A stretch of 64,000 bases of DNA from Bryobacteraceae bacterium (GCA_025056455.1 JANWVY010000007.1:165387-229386), one strand, 5' to 3'; positions 27,501-35,463 are shown, numbered from the stretch's first letter. Made by a program: numbers and translations. The notes: generated by a model not told the origin, from the letters alone.

Positions 27501-27979
27501 CACTTCTAGATGCCTTTGCGGGCGGATGGCAAATGAATGGAATTGCTACCTTGCAGACTGGACAGCCCTTGTCCGTCAGGGGCACTAATAACTTCACCGG
27601 CATTCCTTACCCCGACGTCATTGCCGATCCCACGTTGCCCAAGAGCGAGCGATCTCCCAATCGCTGGTTCAATACCGAAGTGTTCCGGAACCCCCCTAAC
27701 TTCACCATCGGTAACTCGCCTCGTACCCTGCCTCGCACTCGCGCTCCGGGGTTAGTGGACGTCGCTTTCTCCTTGTTTAAAACGTTTCGCATCCAAGAGC
27801 GCTTCCGGCTCGAGGCGCGCTGGGAGATTTTCAATGCTTTGAATTCCGTCAACCTCAATGCACCGAATACAGCGTTTTCTCCGAATGCCCAAGGCGTGAA
27901 TACAAACGCCAACTTCGGCAGAATCTTTAGCGCCTTGGATGCGAGACGGATGCAGTTAGGCCTGCGGTTGACATTCTGA
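24515..27979 (+). CDS. Oar-type TonB-dependent receptor with carboxypeptidase-like domain
   Basis: The protein has 1154 residues. ATG at 24515 has GGGAGA 8 bases upstream and begins a signal peptide (MICLLGLLLAGLTWTVLPLS). Order: CarboxypepD_reg-like domain (ATITGTVTDQQGAGVPNV to about residue 105); plug (IEELPLNGRHVFNLVKIVAG, QTSGGVINVVTKSGTNEFHG); barrel with many Oar-type strands (RLTLNIGVRYD, FGPRIGLAWDPRGDGKTAIR, PYMQQWNFTIQR); last strand RRMQLGLRLTF. It has the same architecture as the receptor at 6.3-9.6 kb but a clearly different sequence. The FAD-oxidoreductase pseudogene begins 11 bases after its stop, so the two once formed an operon. Confidence 0.94.
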   Translation: MICLLGLLLAGLTWTVLPLSAQTALATITGTVTDQQGAGVPNVKVTVTNNATMLTYSGTSSSDGTYVIPQLPIGAYSLVATAPGFKTFQQRSITVEVSQRLRLDIRLEVGAVSESVNVTAELPRVQTEDSTLGAVVERKRIEELPLNGRHVFNLVKIVAGVQPRFNNTDGFAEISNQAFSQIRINGGPAYGNQFFLDGSVNSAPVHNEIAVVPMVDAVQEFRVETNALKAEFGQTSGGVINVVTKSGTNEFHGSLYEFVRNDALDARNAFSTQPDPRTGRIKQLLRYHQFGGTVGGPVWLPRMYNGGNQTFFFVGYEQWRWVSSGAPRLGSVAIPEWREGNFSNLRDGRGQLIPLFDPATTAPNPAGSGFVRAPLPGNLVPRSRMDPLSLRVLAFMPEPNATPTDPFTFANNFTALIPSRSNQGVTSLRVDHRLSESDSLFFRYSGTRNTRQDRGWGLGPADPAARNDQRDNHNAILNYTRVISPRLLNDLRFAASRQWLPFLHPSFDQNWPQRLGYPAIIPQDQFPPVTISGLLGIGSSGFSGGLRAQQYVQIVDSVNYTRGRHNFKTGIDLRWSRLSFINRVNPSGLFNFTAALTGNPLVPANTGLGLASFLLGEVAGGQQGFRPFFQYRSLPLGVYFQDDWKVTPRLTLNIGVRYDVSFGPSELHDRHSSFDPFVVNPETQMPGVMTYAGVGRPRTFVDLDRNNFGPRIGLAWDPRGDGKTAIRAGYGLIYTISEIGHTQGDNSSALGFSVDTPFQAPTATPQKAFQFSVGPSFLLQPLGAAGGPSAFRGFSVRYQDRNGLTPYMQQWNFTIQRALWAGWVASVVYAGSKGTKLFGGNYDLNQLDPRFFALGLALQDNVPNPFRGQIASGPLSGATVARSQLLRPYPDYQTVQTFAANNASSTFHSFQLFVEKRFSSGISALFSYTNSKLITDALSVGGGGSAAGLADFRLGLYNRRIEKSIDSDDVSQRLVASGVVEIPIGRGRKFGSNMSALLDAFAGGWQMNGIATLQTGQPLSVRGTNNFTGIPYPDVIADPTLPKSERSPNRWFNTEVFRNPPNFTIGNSPRTLPRTRAPGLVDVAFSLFKTFRIQERFRLEARWEIFNALNSVNLNAPNTAFSPNAQGVNTNANFGRIFSALDARRMQLGLRLTF

Positions 27980-27990
27980 GCGGAAAAAAT

Positions 27991-29669
27991 ATGATCCTGA
28001 TCAGAAACTACGGATGGATCGCTTTTTGTCTTTCACTTTCTCTTCCTGCCCAGTCGAATTACGACCTGATTGTCTAGGGAGCAACTGCGGCCGGAGTCAT
28101 GACCGCGGTTGCGGGCGCCAGAAACGGCTTGAAAGTCGCCATCGCCGAACCGCGGAAACAAATTGGCGGAATGGTCAGCGGCGGACTGTCTGGCACGGAC
28201 GTGGGAAAAAATAGGTGATTGGAGGTTTGGCTCTAGAGTTTTACTATCTCGCGGGAAAGCACTATGCTCTCAACCGCCACCTCCAAGAGCTCGCTTGGAT
28301 GCCTGAGCCTAAAGTGGCCCGCGCAATTTTTCTCAATTTGATCCGATAAGCTGGAGTTACCTTGCTCGAAAAACACCGCTTGAAAGAGAAAGGCGGAGTG
28401 CGCAAGCAAAGAAGCCGCATTACGTCCCTAGAAATGGAAAATGGTGCGGCGCTAGTTGCGCATTATTTTGCAGACGCGACCTATGAGGGTGATCTCATGG
28501 CGCAAGCAGGGGTAAGCTATACCGTTGGACGGGAAGGAACCGACCAGTATGGCGAATCGCTTGCCGGGGTGCAAGCTTTTACCCGAAACCATCAGTTTGC
28601 CATGGATATATCCCCTTGGGATGAAAATGGAAAGCTCTCGCCACAAATTTCGCCTGCTCCAAGGGGAAAACCAGGCTCCGCCGAGCGCCGAGTTCAAGCC
28701 TACAATTTCCGCGTCATTGCCACGAATGTGCCAGAAAATCGCCTACCCTGGCCCCAGCCTGATAATTATGACCCGCAGCGCTAAGAATTGCTTGCCCGTT
28801 ACTTACCTGCTCTCACCAAATACCTGGGTAGACCCTTGCGCTTGAACGAGATTAGCCTTCTCCGTCTGATTCCGAATGGAAAGGCCGATTTCAACAATCG
28901 CGGCGCATTCTCGCCGGATTATATCGGAAAAAATTATGATTATCCCGATGGTAGCTAGGCTGTGCGCGAACGCATCTGGAAAGAACACGAGGAGTACCAA
29001 AAAGGTTTCTATTACTTCCTGGCCAATGATCCCCGTGTTCCTAGAGAGCTCCAGCAAGAAATCCGCGAGTGGGGATTAGCCAAAGACGAATTTGTCGACA
29101 ACGGAAATTGGCCCGACCAGTTATATATTCGCGAAGGTCGCCGCATGGTTGGAGACTTTATGGCCGCGCAAAAGGACTTAGAAACGGAGCGGACCAAACC
29201 CGACGTGATCGGCATGGGTAGTTATAATTCGGACTCCCACAACGTTCAGCGAATCGTGAATGAAAAAGGCTTCGTTGAAAATGAAGGGAATATCGAGGTG
29301 GCTGTGGATCCGTATCAAATTCCCTACCGGATTCTAGTTCCGAGGCGTGGACAGGCTGATAATTTACTTGTTCCAGTGTGTTTTTCCGCAAGTCACATCG
29401 CCTATTCTAGTTTGCGTATGGAGCCGCAGTACATGATCCTCGGACATGCAGCAGGCGTCGCGGCGGCTCTGGCAGCTCGGACAAACCGAGCGGTGCAGGA
29501 CGTACCTGTTCCGGACTTGCAAAGACGTCTTCTCGAGGAAGGTGCAGTTTTTGAGTATGGTTTAGAACATCGAGCAAAAGCGCTTGAGCAGATTCGCAAA
29601 CGCTACCGTCCTCCTGCAATCCCTCATCCCGCCCCTTGGGAACGAGTGTCCGAAGGGGAGCGCCGGTAA
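27991..29669 (+). pseudogene. Decayed FAD-dependent oxidoreductase gene
   Basis: A reconstructed product of about 560 residues resembles the exported FAD-dependent oxidoreductase family often found beside receptors in this phylum. It has a signal peptide, a Rossmann start (NYDLIV-stop-GATAAGVMTAVAGA), RKQIGGMVSGGLSG, FLANDPRVP, WPDQLYIREGRRMVGDF and MILGHAAGVAAALA. Lesions: TAG at 28075; a one-base loss at the six-A run near 28206-28214; in the new frame TAA at 28347, TAA at 28782 and TAG at 28956. Otherwise the frame and conserved motifs are intact to 29669, which suggests recent decay. It cannot give a full product by normal translation. Confidence 0.87.
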
Positions 29670-29752
29670 GCTGGAGTGCCAGCAGACTCGCAAATAACTC
29701 TCCCACCCTTCGATCCCATCCTTCTTCTTCGGCTGCGATAATGAGGTCAGGT

Positions 29753-29829
29753 GGGGGCGTAGCTCAGATGGATAGAGCATTTGCCTTCTAAGCAAAGGGT
29801 CGCAGGTTCGAATCCTGCCGCCCCTACCA
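29753..29829 (+). tRNA. tRNA-Arg (anticodon TCT)
   Basis: The acceptor stem GGGGGCG pairs with CGCCCCT (first pair G-U), with discriminator A and an encoded CCA at 29827-29829. The anticodon stem TTTGC/GCAAA encloses the loop CTTCTAA with anticodon TCT, which reads AGA. The T arm is GCAGG-TTCGAAT-CCTGC, and the D arm contains AGCTCAGATGGATAGAGC. It stands alone between the pseudogene and a minisatellite. Confidence 0.96.
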
Positions 29830-30230
29830 AATTTCCTCCCCCAAACCCTCTGGTTCTTTCCACCCTCCCAACCGATAAGTCTGAACGGGGGGCGGCGCGA
29901 GCGGGTGGCCTGGTGGGTCGACGGGGACCTGGTGGGTCGGCAGTGGCGTGGTAGATCGGATCAAAAAGGGGGGCTGCTGAATCGGCGGTGGTCGCCTAGT
30001 GGATCGGATCAAACAGGGGCCTGCTGGACCGGCGGGGGCCTGGTGGATCGAAAGGGGCTAGTGGATCGGATCAACGGCGGCCTTGTGGACCAACAACAGC
30101 ACGCTGGATCGACGGTAACCTTTTGGATCAGCGGTAGCATGCTGGATCAACGGTGGCATGCTGTTGAAGCAGTCCGATTCTCTCGATGGTCCGTTGACCG
30201 GCAAGCGGGTTCGCTACACTGAGAGGAAAA
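29830..30230. other. Intergenic stretch after tRNA-Arg
   Basis: About 400 bases without a gene. It is almost filled by the 19-bp tandem array listed separately. The last 60 bases hold a TTGACC at 30194 and the GAGAGGAAAA ribosome site of the metallophosphoesterase gene. No convincing promoter spacing is seen. Confidence 0.6.
29907..30161. repeat. Minisatellite with 19-bp unit
   Basis: About a dozen degenerate copies of a 19-base unit near GGCCTGGTGGATCGACGGG. Many copies are exactly 19 bases; others carry insertions. A variant with GATCGGATCAA recurs at 29954, 30002 and 30064, which gives a higher-order pattern. Copies become more diverged toward the right end (GCATGCTGGATCAACGGTG type). The array lies 70 bases before a metallophosphoesterase gene and starts about 80 bases after tRNA-Arg. 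The plus strand is purine-rich. Confidence 0.85.
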
Positions 30231-31367
30231 ATGGGGCTTTGGGCCACAATTTATCGATCTTTGCCGGAACTGATTTTTCTAGCGATCGCGCTCAGTGTCC
30301 ACTGGATTGCGTTCCAGCGCGTGCGGAAGAGTCCATGGGCCGCGCTTGGCTTGGGTGTGTCGGCGCTGTGGGTCGCCGCAAGCATCTTTGCCAGCCTGCA
30401 CCCTGTGGTGCGTTTTTTGCCCCCTGGAGATTTCCATTATTGGTGGCGGGGCATAGGCCACCTCTGGGGGCTCACCTCATTGGGGGCGCTCCTAGTATGG
30501 CTCACATTCTCGCAGCTGTCACCCCGTTTTTCCCCCGCCCGTCGAAGGGCGTTGAACCTAGCGAAGGGCGTCGTGCTCGCCTCCCCGGCCTTGGTCACAG
30601 GTTACGGTGTATTTCATGAGCGCCGGAAGTTTACTGTGCGCGAAGTGGAAATCCCGGTTTCTGCCCTACCCGCCGACCTCCATGGCCTGCGCATCGTACA
30701 GCTGAGCGACATTCACTTTAGCCCTTACTTGTCTGAGTCCGAGCTGGCCTATGTCGTAGACATGGCCAATGAGACGAAACCGCATCTGGCTGTCGTCACT
30801 GGTGACCTGGTCACTGGCCGTTGGGATCCGGTGGGCATCTGCCTGCTCCATCTCAAACGACTCAAAAGCGATGCCGGCGTTTTTGGCTGCCTCGGTAACC
30901 ACGAGATCTTTGCCGGCTGCGAACAGTTGGCAACCCAAATGGGAGCCGATCTGGGACTCCACTTCCTCCGACAACAGAGCCGCACTCTGCGTTTTGGCTC
31001 AGCCAAGCTTCATCTGGTGGGTGTCGACTACCAACCTTTTCGCACTCCCTATTTGGTTGGGGTAGAAAAGCTGGTCGAACCGGACGCCTTCAATCTGCTG
31101 TTGTCCCATAACCCGGATGTGTTCCCAGTGGCCGCTCAGCAGGGCTTCCATCTGACCCTTGCTGGACACACGCACGGGGGTCAGGTCACCTTTGAAATCC
31201 TTCATCCATGGCTGAATGTGGCGCGCATTTTTACTCCGTATGTCTACGGGAAGTATGAGATCGGTCAAGCGGCTCTCTATGTGACGCGCGGAATTGGCAC
31301 CGTGGGCATGCCTGCACGCATCGGCGCACCGCCGGAAATCGCCTTGATAAAACTGTGCGCTTCTTAA
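30231..31367 (+). CDS. Membrane-anchored metallophosphoesterase
   Basis: This 378-residue protein has three or four N-terminal membrane helices (about residues 1-125). A calcineurin-like phosphoesterase domain of the YaeI/YkuE type follows. Metal-binding motifs appear in order: LSDIHFSPYL, VTGDLVTGRWD, LGNHEIFAG, LLLSHNPDVF and AGHTHGGQV. YkuE-like relatives hydrolyse phospholipid or UDP-sugar lipids at the membrane; the substrate here is unknown. The ATG has GAGAGGAAAA just upstream. Its end overlaps the next gene by 13 bases. Confidence 0.9.
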   Translation: MGLWATIYRSLPELIFLAIALSVHWIAFQRVRKSPWAALGLGVSALWVAASIFASLHPVVRFLPPGDFHYWWRGIGHLWGLTSLGALLVWLTFSQLSPRFSPARRRALNLAKGVVLASPALVTGYGVFHERRKFTVREVEIPVSALPADLHGLRIVQLSDIHFSPYLSESELAYVVDMANETKPHLAVVTGDLVTGRWDPVGICLLHLKRLKSDAGVFGCLGNHEIFAGCEQLATQMGADLGLHFLRQQSRTLRFGSAKLHLVGVDYQPFRTPYLVGVEKLVEPDAFNLLLSHNPDVFPVAAQQGFHLTLAGHTHGGQVTFEILHPWLNVARIFTPYVYGKYEIGQAALYVTRGIGTVGMPARIGAPPEIALIKLCAS

Positions 31368-32095
31368 TCCTCAGTGATATTCACTCCAACTTAAGCGCCT
31401 TGCAAGCTGTCCTTGCAGACGCCGACGGTCAATATGACCGCATTGTCTGCCTGGGTGACATCGTCGGATATGGCGCCGAACCCAACGAAGTCACCGCTTG
31501 GGTGCGCCAGCACGTTGACTCCATCGTTCGCGGCAACCATGATAAGGCGTCAAGCGGTGATCCTTGCTTGCAAGACTTTAATCCTGCTGCTGCCGCAGCA
31601 GCGGCATGGACCCGGCAGGTGCTGGAACCAACGAATTTGGAGTACGTTCGAAACCTTCCCCCGGGTCCGCGGGATGCCGGCGGTTTCTGTCTGTCGCATG
31701 GCTCGCCACGAGATGAAGATGAGTACATCGTTACGCGCCAGGACGCGATCGAGTTGCAGCGCGAGCTGCCCTCTGAGATCTGCTTCTTCGGCCACACCCA
31801 CATTCAGGTTGGGTTCGGTTTGCGTCCAGGCCGGGCCTGGTTGTTAGTTCCGCCTCCCTATCATCAGCAGGAACGCGTCTATGAACTCGAACCCGATGCC
31901 TGTTATCTCTTAAATCCCGGCTCGGTTGGCCAGCCCCGCGACGCGGATCCGCGGGCCGCTTACGCCATCTTTGACCATCCGGCTAAATTATTGCGTCTGC
32001 GCCGTACCCCTTACGACATCTTAACTACCCAGCAAAGAATTCTCGAAGCGGGTTTGCCGCCCGTGCTCGCCGAGCGCCTATCGCTCGGCCGGTGA
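31355..32095 (+). CDS. Soluble YfcE-like metallophosphoesterase
   Basis: This 246-residue calcineurin-like phosphoesterase has no membrane segment. The motifs are LILSDIHSN, CLGDIVGYGAEPNE, VRGNHDKA, SHGSP and FFGHTHIQ, followed by LLNPGSVGQPRD. This matches the compact YfcE/MJ0936 type. It starts at GTG 31355, inside the end of the preceding membrane phosphoesterase gene, so it is translationally coupled. The two enzymes share a fold but have little sequence in common outside the metal motifs. Confidence 0.88.
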   Translation: MRFLILSDIHSNLSALQAVLADADGQYDRIVCLGDIVGYGAEPNEVTAWVRQHVDSIVRGNHDKASSGDPCLQDFNPAAAAAAAWTRQVLEPTNLEYVRNLPPGPRDAGGFCLSHGSPRDEDEYIVTRQDAIELQRELPSEICFFGHTHIQVGFGLRPGRAWLLVPPPYHQQERVYELEPDACYLLNPGSVGQPRDADPRAAYAIFDHPAKLLRLRRTPYDILTTQQRILEAGLPPVLAERLSLGR

Positions 32096-32177
32096 ACCAG
32101 AGTCCAGCCTGGGATTGATACGCACGACGCTCCACTGTTTCGCCTCCTGTTTCCTTTTTTCTTTACGGTAACGCTGT

Positions 32178-32202
32178 GTTGCCTCACTGTAGCGAAGGCA
32201 AC
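32178..32202 (+). promoter_or_regulatory. Hairpin in the rpsO leader
   Basis: GTTGCCT (32178-32184) and AGGCAAC (32196-32202) form a perfect 7-base stem with an 11-base loop. It lies 70 bases before rpsO and 83 bases after the upstream stop. There is no T-run, so it is not a typical terminator. S15 represses its own mRNA through leader structures in other bacteria; a similar role here is inference. Confidence 0.4.
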
Positions 32203-32271
32203 TCAAGCTGTGGTACTCTCATGAAAGGAAAAGACTGAAGATTAGGAACGCGAGGAGTACGCAACGTTAGT

Positions 32272-32541
32272 ATGGCGCTGGCCTCAGAGGTGAAGAAAGA
32301 TCTCATTTCGAAGTATCGTATCCACAAGACCGATACCGGGTCTCCGGAGGTGCAGGTTGCGATCCTGAGCCAGCGTATCGCGCAGCTGACTGAGCACTTC
32401 AAATCCCATCGCAAGGATCATCACTCAAGGCTCGGTTTGCTGTCTATGGTGGCCCGCCGTCGCCGGTTATTGAAGTACCTGAAGAACTCCAGCCCGGAAC
32501 GATACAAAGAGTTGATCACTAGGTTGGGGCTCCGCCGGTAG
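32272..32541 (+). CDS. rpsO: 30S ribosomal protein S15
   Basis: The 89-residue product is normal for S15, which binds helices 20-22 of 16S rRNA and nucleates the small-subunit platform. Signature parts are [40 protein letters not shown] and the N-terminal [17 protein letters not shown]. The only good ribosome site, GAGGAG at 32252-32257, is 14 bases from the ATG, longer than normal. The stop codon lies within a GC-rich hairpin (GCCGG-TAGA-CCGGC). pnp follows, the common rpsO-pnp order. Confidence 0.98.
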   Translation: MALASEVKKDLISKYRIHKTDTGSPEVQVAILSQRIAQLTEHFKSHRKDHHSRLGLLSMVARRRRLLKYLKNSSPERYKELITRLGLRR

Positions 32542-32671
32542 ACCGGCATCTAGGACCCACCACCGACCGCTTTGTTGAGCGGGCACTGGCGTTGCAGGGA
32601 CAGCCGCCAGAGAGTTCGCCAATCAGGCGGGAGCCAAATTCGAACAGTTCCCGTTCAGTCTTCCTGAATCC

Positions 32672-32688
32672 CCCGGAGTCGTTCCGGG
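32672..32688 (+). promoter_or_regulatory. Hairpin in the pnp leader
   Basis: CCCGGA-GTCGT-TCCGGG is a perfect 6-base stem with a 5-base loop. It ends 8 bases before the pnp ribosome site. In enterobacteria a leader hairpin cut by RNase III mediates PNPase autoregulation. This hairpin is much shorter, so a similar role is only a possibility. Confidence 0.4.
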
Positions 32689-32706
32689 TTAGATTTGGAG
32701 GACTTC

Positions 32707-34809
32707 ATGCATACGGTATCGGTTGACCTGGGCGGCCGGGTCATAACCTTTGAAACCGGCAAAATTGCCAAACAAGCGAATGGCGCAGTTGTAGTTAAGA
32801 GCGGACATTCGGTTGTTCTAGCCACTGCCTGTTCCAATCCTGAGCCCAAACCAGGCGCGACTTTTTTCCCGCTCACCGTTGACTATCGAGAATACACCTA
32901 CGCCGCTGGGCGCTTCCCTGGAGGCTTTATTAAGCGCGAAGGCCGGCCCTCCGAGCGCGAAATCCTGACTAGCCGTCTGATTGACCGCCCTTGCCGCCCC
33001 CTCTTTCCGGAGGGTTTTCTCTGCGACACCCAAATTATCGCGATGGTCCTCTCGGCGGATCCCGAGCATGATCCTGCGACTCTAGCGGTGATGGGCTCAG
33101 CGGCGGCTTTAGCAATTTCCGACATCCCCTTCTACCACCTTCTGGCCGGAGTGAGGGTGGCTCTTCTCAACAACCAGCTAATCGTCGAGCCTTCTTACGA
33201 ACAGCTCAAAGCGGCCGAATTCTCCATTGTTGTTGCCGGCACCGAAGAGGGGATTGTCATGGTCGAAGCTGGGGGCGACGGCACGGTAGGCGAGTCTCGC
33301 GTGGTGGACGCGATTGAGTTTGGACATGAGTGTTGCAAGAAGGTGATTGGCGCCATTCGGGAGCTGCAAAAGCTGGCCGGAAAGCCAAAACGGGAGTTCG
33401 TGAAGCCACCGCTGAATCAGGAGCTTTATGAGCAAATCGCAGCGAAGTACAGGGCTGACCTCAAGGATGCTTTGAACACGCAAAAGTACACCAAACTGGA
33501 GAGCTACGCCAAGGTGGACGCTTTGCGTGCTGCCTGCTTAGCGGAATACCCTGAAGAGCAGCAGGCTGAGGCTGGGGCCCTCTTTGACCGGCTGAAGGAG
33601 CGTATCTTCCGCGACGAAATGCTCATTGAGCGGCGGCGGCCCGACGGACGGGCCTTTGACGAAATCCGCAAGATCGAAATCGAGGTCGGTTTGTTACCTC
33701 GCACTCATGGTTCAGCGCTCTTCACCCGAGGTGAAACCCAGGCGTTGGTGACGACGACGCTGGGCACAAAAGAAGATGAACAGCGCCTTGAGATGCTCAG
33801 CGAAGGTGAAACCTCCAAGCGCTTCATGTTGCACTACAACTTCCCGCCTTTTAGCGTAGGGGAAGTGTCCTTTTTGCGAGGTGCGGGGCGCCGCGAAATT
33901 GGCCACGGGGCGCTGGCCGAACGCGCCTTGAGCCCGGTTGTCCCCCCCGAAAGCACCTTTCCTTATACGATGCGGATTGTAAGCGACATCATGGAGTCCA
34001 ACGGTTCAAGCTCCATGGCTTCCGTTTGCGGCGGTACGCTGTCCTTGATGGACGCTGGCGTGCCGATTTCGCAACCCGTCGCGGGAATCGCGATGGGACT
34101 TGTTATCGAGGATGATAAATATGCCATTCTGACGGATATCGCCGGCGCTGAGGATCACTACGGCGATATGGACTTCAAAGTCGCCGGCACGCGTCAGGGC
34201 ATCACTGCCTTACAAATGGACATTAAGGTCACCAAAGTGACCACGGCCATCATGCGAGAGGCTCTCGAACAGGCCAAGAAGGCGCGTTTGGAAATCCTCG
34301 ATAAAATGCAGGCTGTCATCGCGGAGCCTCGCAAGAGCCTTTCGCCTCACGCACCTCGAATTTATACAACCACCATTCCGCAGGACAAGATCCGCGAATT
34401 GATTGGCCCGGGCGGCAAGGTGATCCGCGGCATTATCGATGCGACGGGCGTCAAGATTGACGTCAACGATGATGGCACGGTAAACATCTTCGCCACTGAC
34501 GGGGCGTCTGCCGAAAAAGCCCTCCAAATGGTTTCGGATATTGCAGCCGTTGCTGAAGTGGGGAAAACCTACCTCGGTAAAGTGGTTCGTTTGGTTGATT
34601 TCGGCGCCTTTGTCGAAATTTTCCCTGGCACGGACGGCTTGCTGCATATCAGCGAAATCTCGGAAAACCGGATCAAGAATGTTCGTGACGAATTGAATGA
34701 GGGCGACCAGATTCTAGTAAAGGTGCTGGCCTTGGAAGGCAACAAGATCAAGTTGAGCCGAAAGGCCGTTCTGAAAGAACAGCGCGAAAAATTGAAGAAA
34801 GGCTCCTAG
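32707..34809 (+). CDS. pnp: Polyribonucleotide nucleotidyltransferase
   Basis: PNPase is a phosphorolytic 3'-5' exoribonuclease of the RNA degradosome. The protein has 700 residues from ATG at 32707, which has GGAGG 5 bases upstream; a TTG 12 bases earlier is ruled out because it lies before this ribosome site. Order: RNase PH domain 1 (SREILTSRLIDRPCRPLFP), all-helical linker, RNase PH domain 2 (LPRTHGSALFTRGETQALV, SSMASVCGGTLSLMDAGVP), KH domain (IRELIGPGGKVIRGI) and S1 domain (GKVVRLVDFGAFVEIFPGTD). Follows rpsO in the usual operon. All active-site regions look intact. Confidence 0.98.
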   Translation: MHTVSVDLGGRVITFETGKIAKQANGAVVVKSGHSVVLATACSNPEPKPGATFFPLTVDYREYTYAAGRFPGGFIKREGRPSEREILTSRLIDRPCRPLFPEGFLCDTQIIAMVLSADPEHDPATLAVMGSAAALAISDIPFYHLLAGVRVALLNNQLIVEPSYEQLKAAEFSIVVAGTEEGIVMVEAGGDGTVGESRVVDAIEFGHECCKKVIGAIRELQKLAGKPKREFVKPPLNQELYEQIAAKYRADLKDALNTQKYTKLESYAKVDALRAACLAEYPEEQQAEAGALFDRLKERIFRDEMLIERRRPDGRAFDEIRKIEIEVGLLPRTHGSALFTRGETQALVTTTLGTKEDEQRLEMLSEGETSKRFMLHYNFPPFSVGEVSFLRGAGRREIGHGALAERALSPVVPPESTFPYTMRIVSDIMESNGSSSMASVCGGTLSLMDAGVPISQPVAGIAMGLVIEDDKYAILTDIAGAEDHYGDMDFKVAGTRQGITALQMDIKVTKVTTAIMREALEQAKKARLEILDKMQAVIAEPRKSLSPHAPRIYTTTIPQDKIRELIGPGGKVIRGIIDATGVKIDVNDDGTVNIFATDGASAEKALQMVSDIAAVAEVGKTYLGKVVRLVDFGAFVEIFPGTDGLLHISEISENRIKNVRDELNEGDQILVKVLALEGNKIKLSRKAVLKEQREKLKKGS

Positions 34810-35050
34810 AAATATTCTCGTGTCACGGTTCGCCGCCCGGTCCTTTTTCGCTCCGAAAGGAACGCGGTGCGGTCCAGCAGTGCTGGGCCGGCAGCGAGAT
34901 GATAAGCAGGTCGGGTCGCTCTTCCGTTCCCTCGTGTGGCCCCCATGGTGGCTGTCCGGTTTTTGGAAGCTCTCAAGCCGCCACCCTTTCCGAGATAACC
35001 GCTGCGTCTGGAAGCCATTCATCGAAGAGTCCAGGTGAGGTCGGCCGCGT

Positions 35051-35458
35051 GTGACCCCAGAACAAGAGCTCCGCAAAAAGCTCCGGCGAATAGAGGCTCT
35101 GTATGCCGGCGCGACGACCGAAGGCGAACGTCTTGCTGCCAAGGCAGCAATTGACCGCATCCGAAAACGTCTTGCTGCTTTCGAGCGAGTCGAGTACCCC
35201 GTTGAGTACAAATTCCGTTTGCCAGACGGTTGGTCTTTGCGTCTGTTTATTGCCCTATGTCGCCGTTACGGGATTGAGCCCTACCGCTATCCTCGCCAGC
35301 GACGCACAACCATTCACATTCGCGCGCCGCGCAGTTTTGTGGACGGCACGCTCTGGCCTGAATATCAGGAGATTTCAAAAGCTCTCCAGGAGTATTTGGC
35401 TGAAGCCACCAACCGTATCATTCGCGAGGAAGTTTTTGGCGATAGCGAGATCCTATAG
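35051..35458 (+). CDS. Conserved protein of unknown function
   Basis: The 135-residue protein starts at GTG 35051. I do not recognise a named domain, though I recall similar short proteins in other bacteria. The N-terminal third is a basic helical hairpin (EQELRKKLRRIEALYAGATT, EGERLAAKAAIDRIRKRL). The rest contains WSLRLFIALCRRYGIEPYRY, RQRRTTIHIRAPRSFVDGTL and a final helix pair. The many Arg residues suggest nucleic-acid or ribosome contact, but that is a guess. It follows pnp after 241 bases that show nothing definite. Confidence 0.7.
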   Translation: MTPEQELRKKLRRIEALYAGATTEGERLAAKAAIDRIRKRLAAFERVEYPVEYKFRLPDGWSLRLFIALCRRYGIEPYRYPRQRRTTIHIRAPRSFVDGTLWPEYQEISKALQEYLAEATNRIIREEVFGDSEIL

Positions 35459-35463
35459 CTTTC

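Noticed and set aside
28347..28958. Recoding of TAA/TAG as sense codons to explain the broken oxidoreductase.
   Set aside because: Many intact genes in the window end at TAA or TAG with normal length, so general reassignment is excluded, and a frameshift is also present.
30194..30220. TTGACC...TACACT as a promoter for the metallophosphoesterase.
   Set aside because: Spacing is about 15 bases, too short for a confident sigma-70 promoter.
29754..30230. tRNA-Arg and following repeats as an attachment site of a genomic island.
   Set aside because: The repeats do not copy the tRNA end, and no integrase or composition shift is seen.
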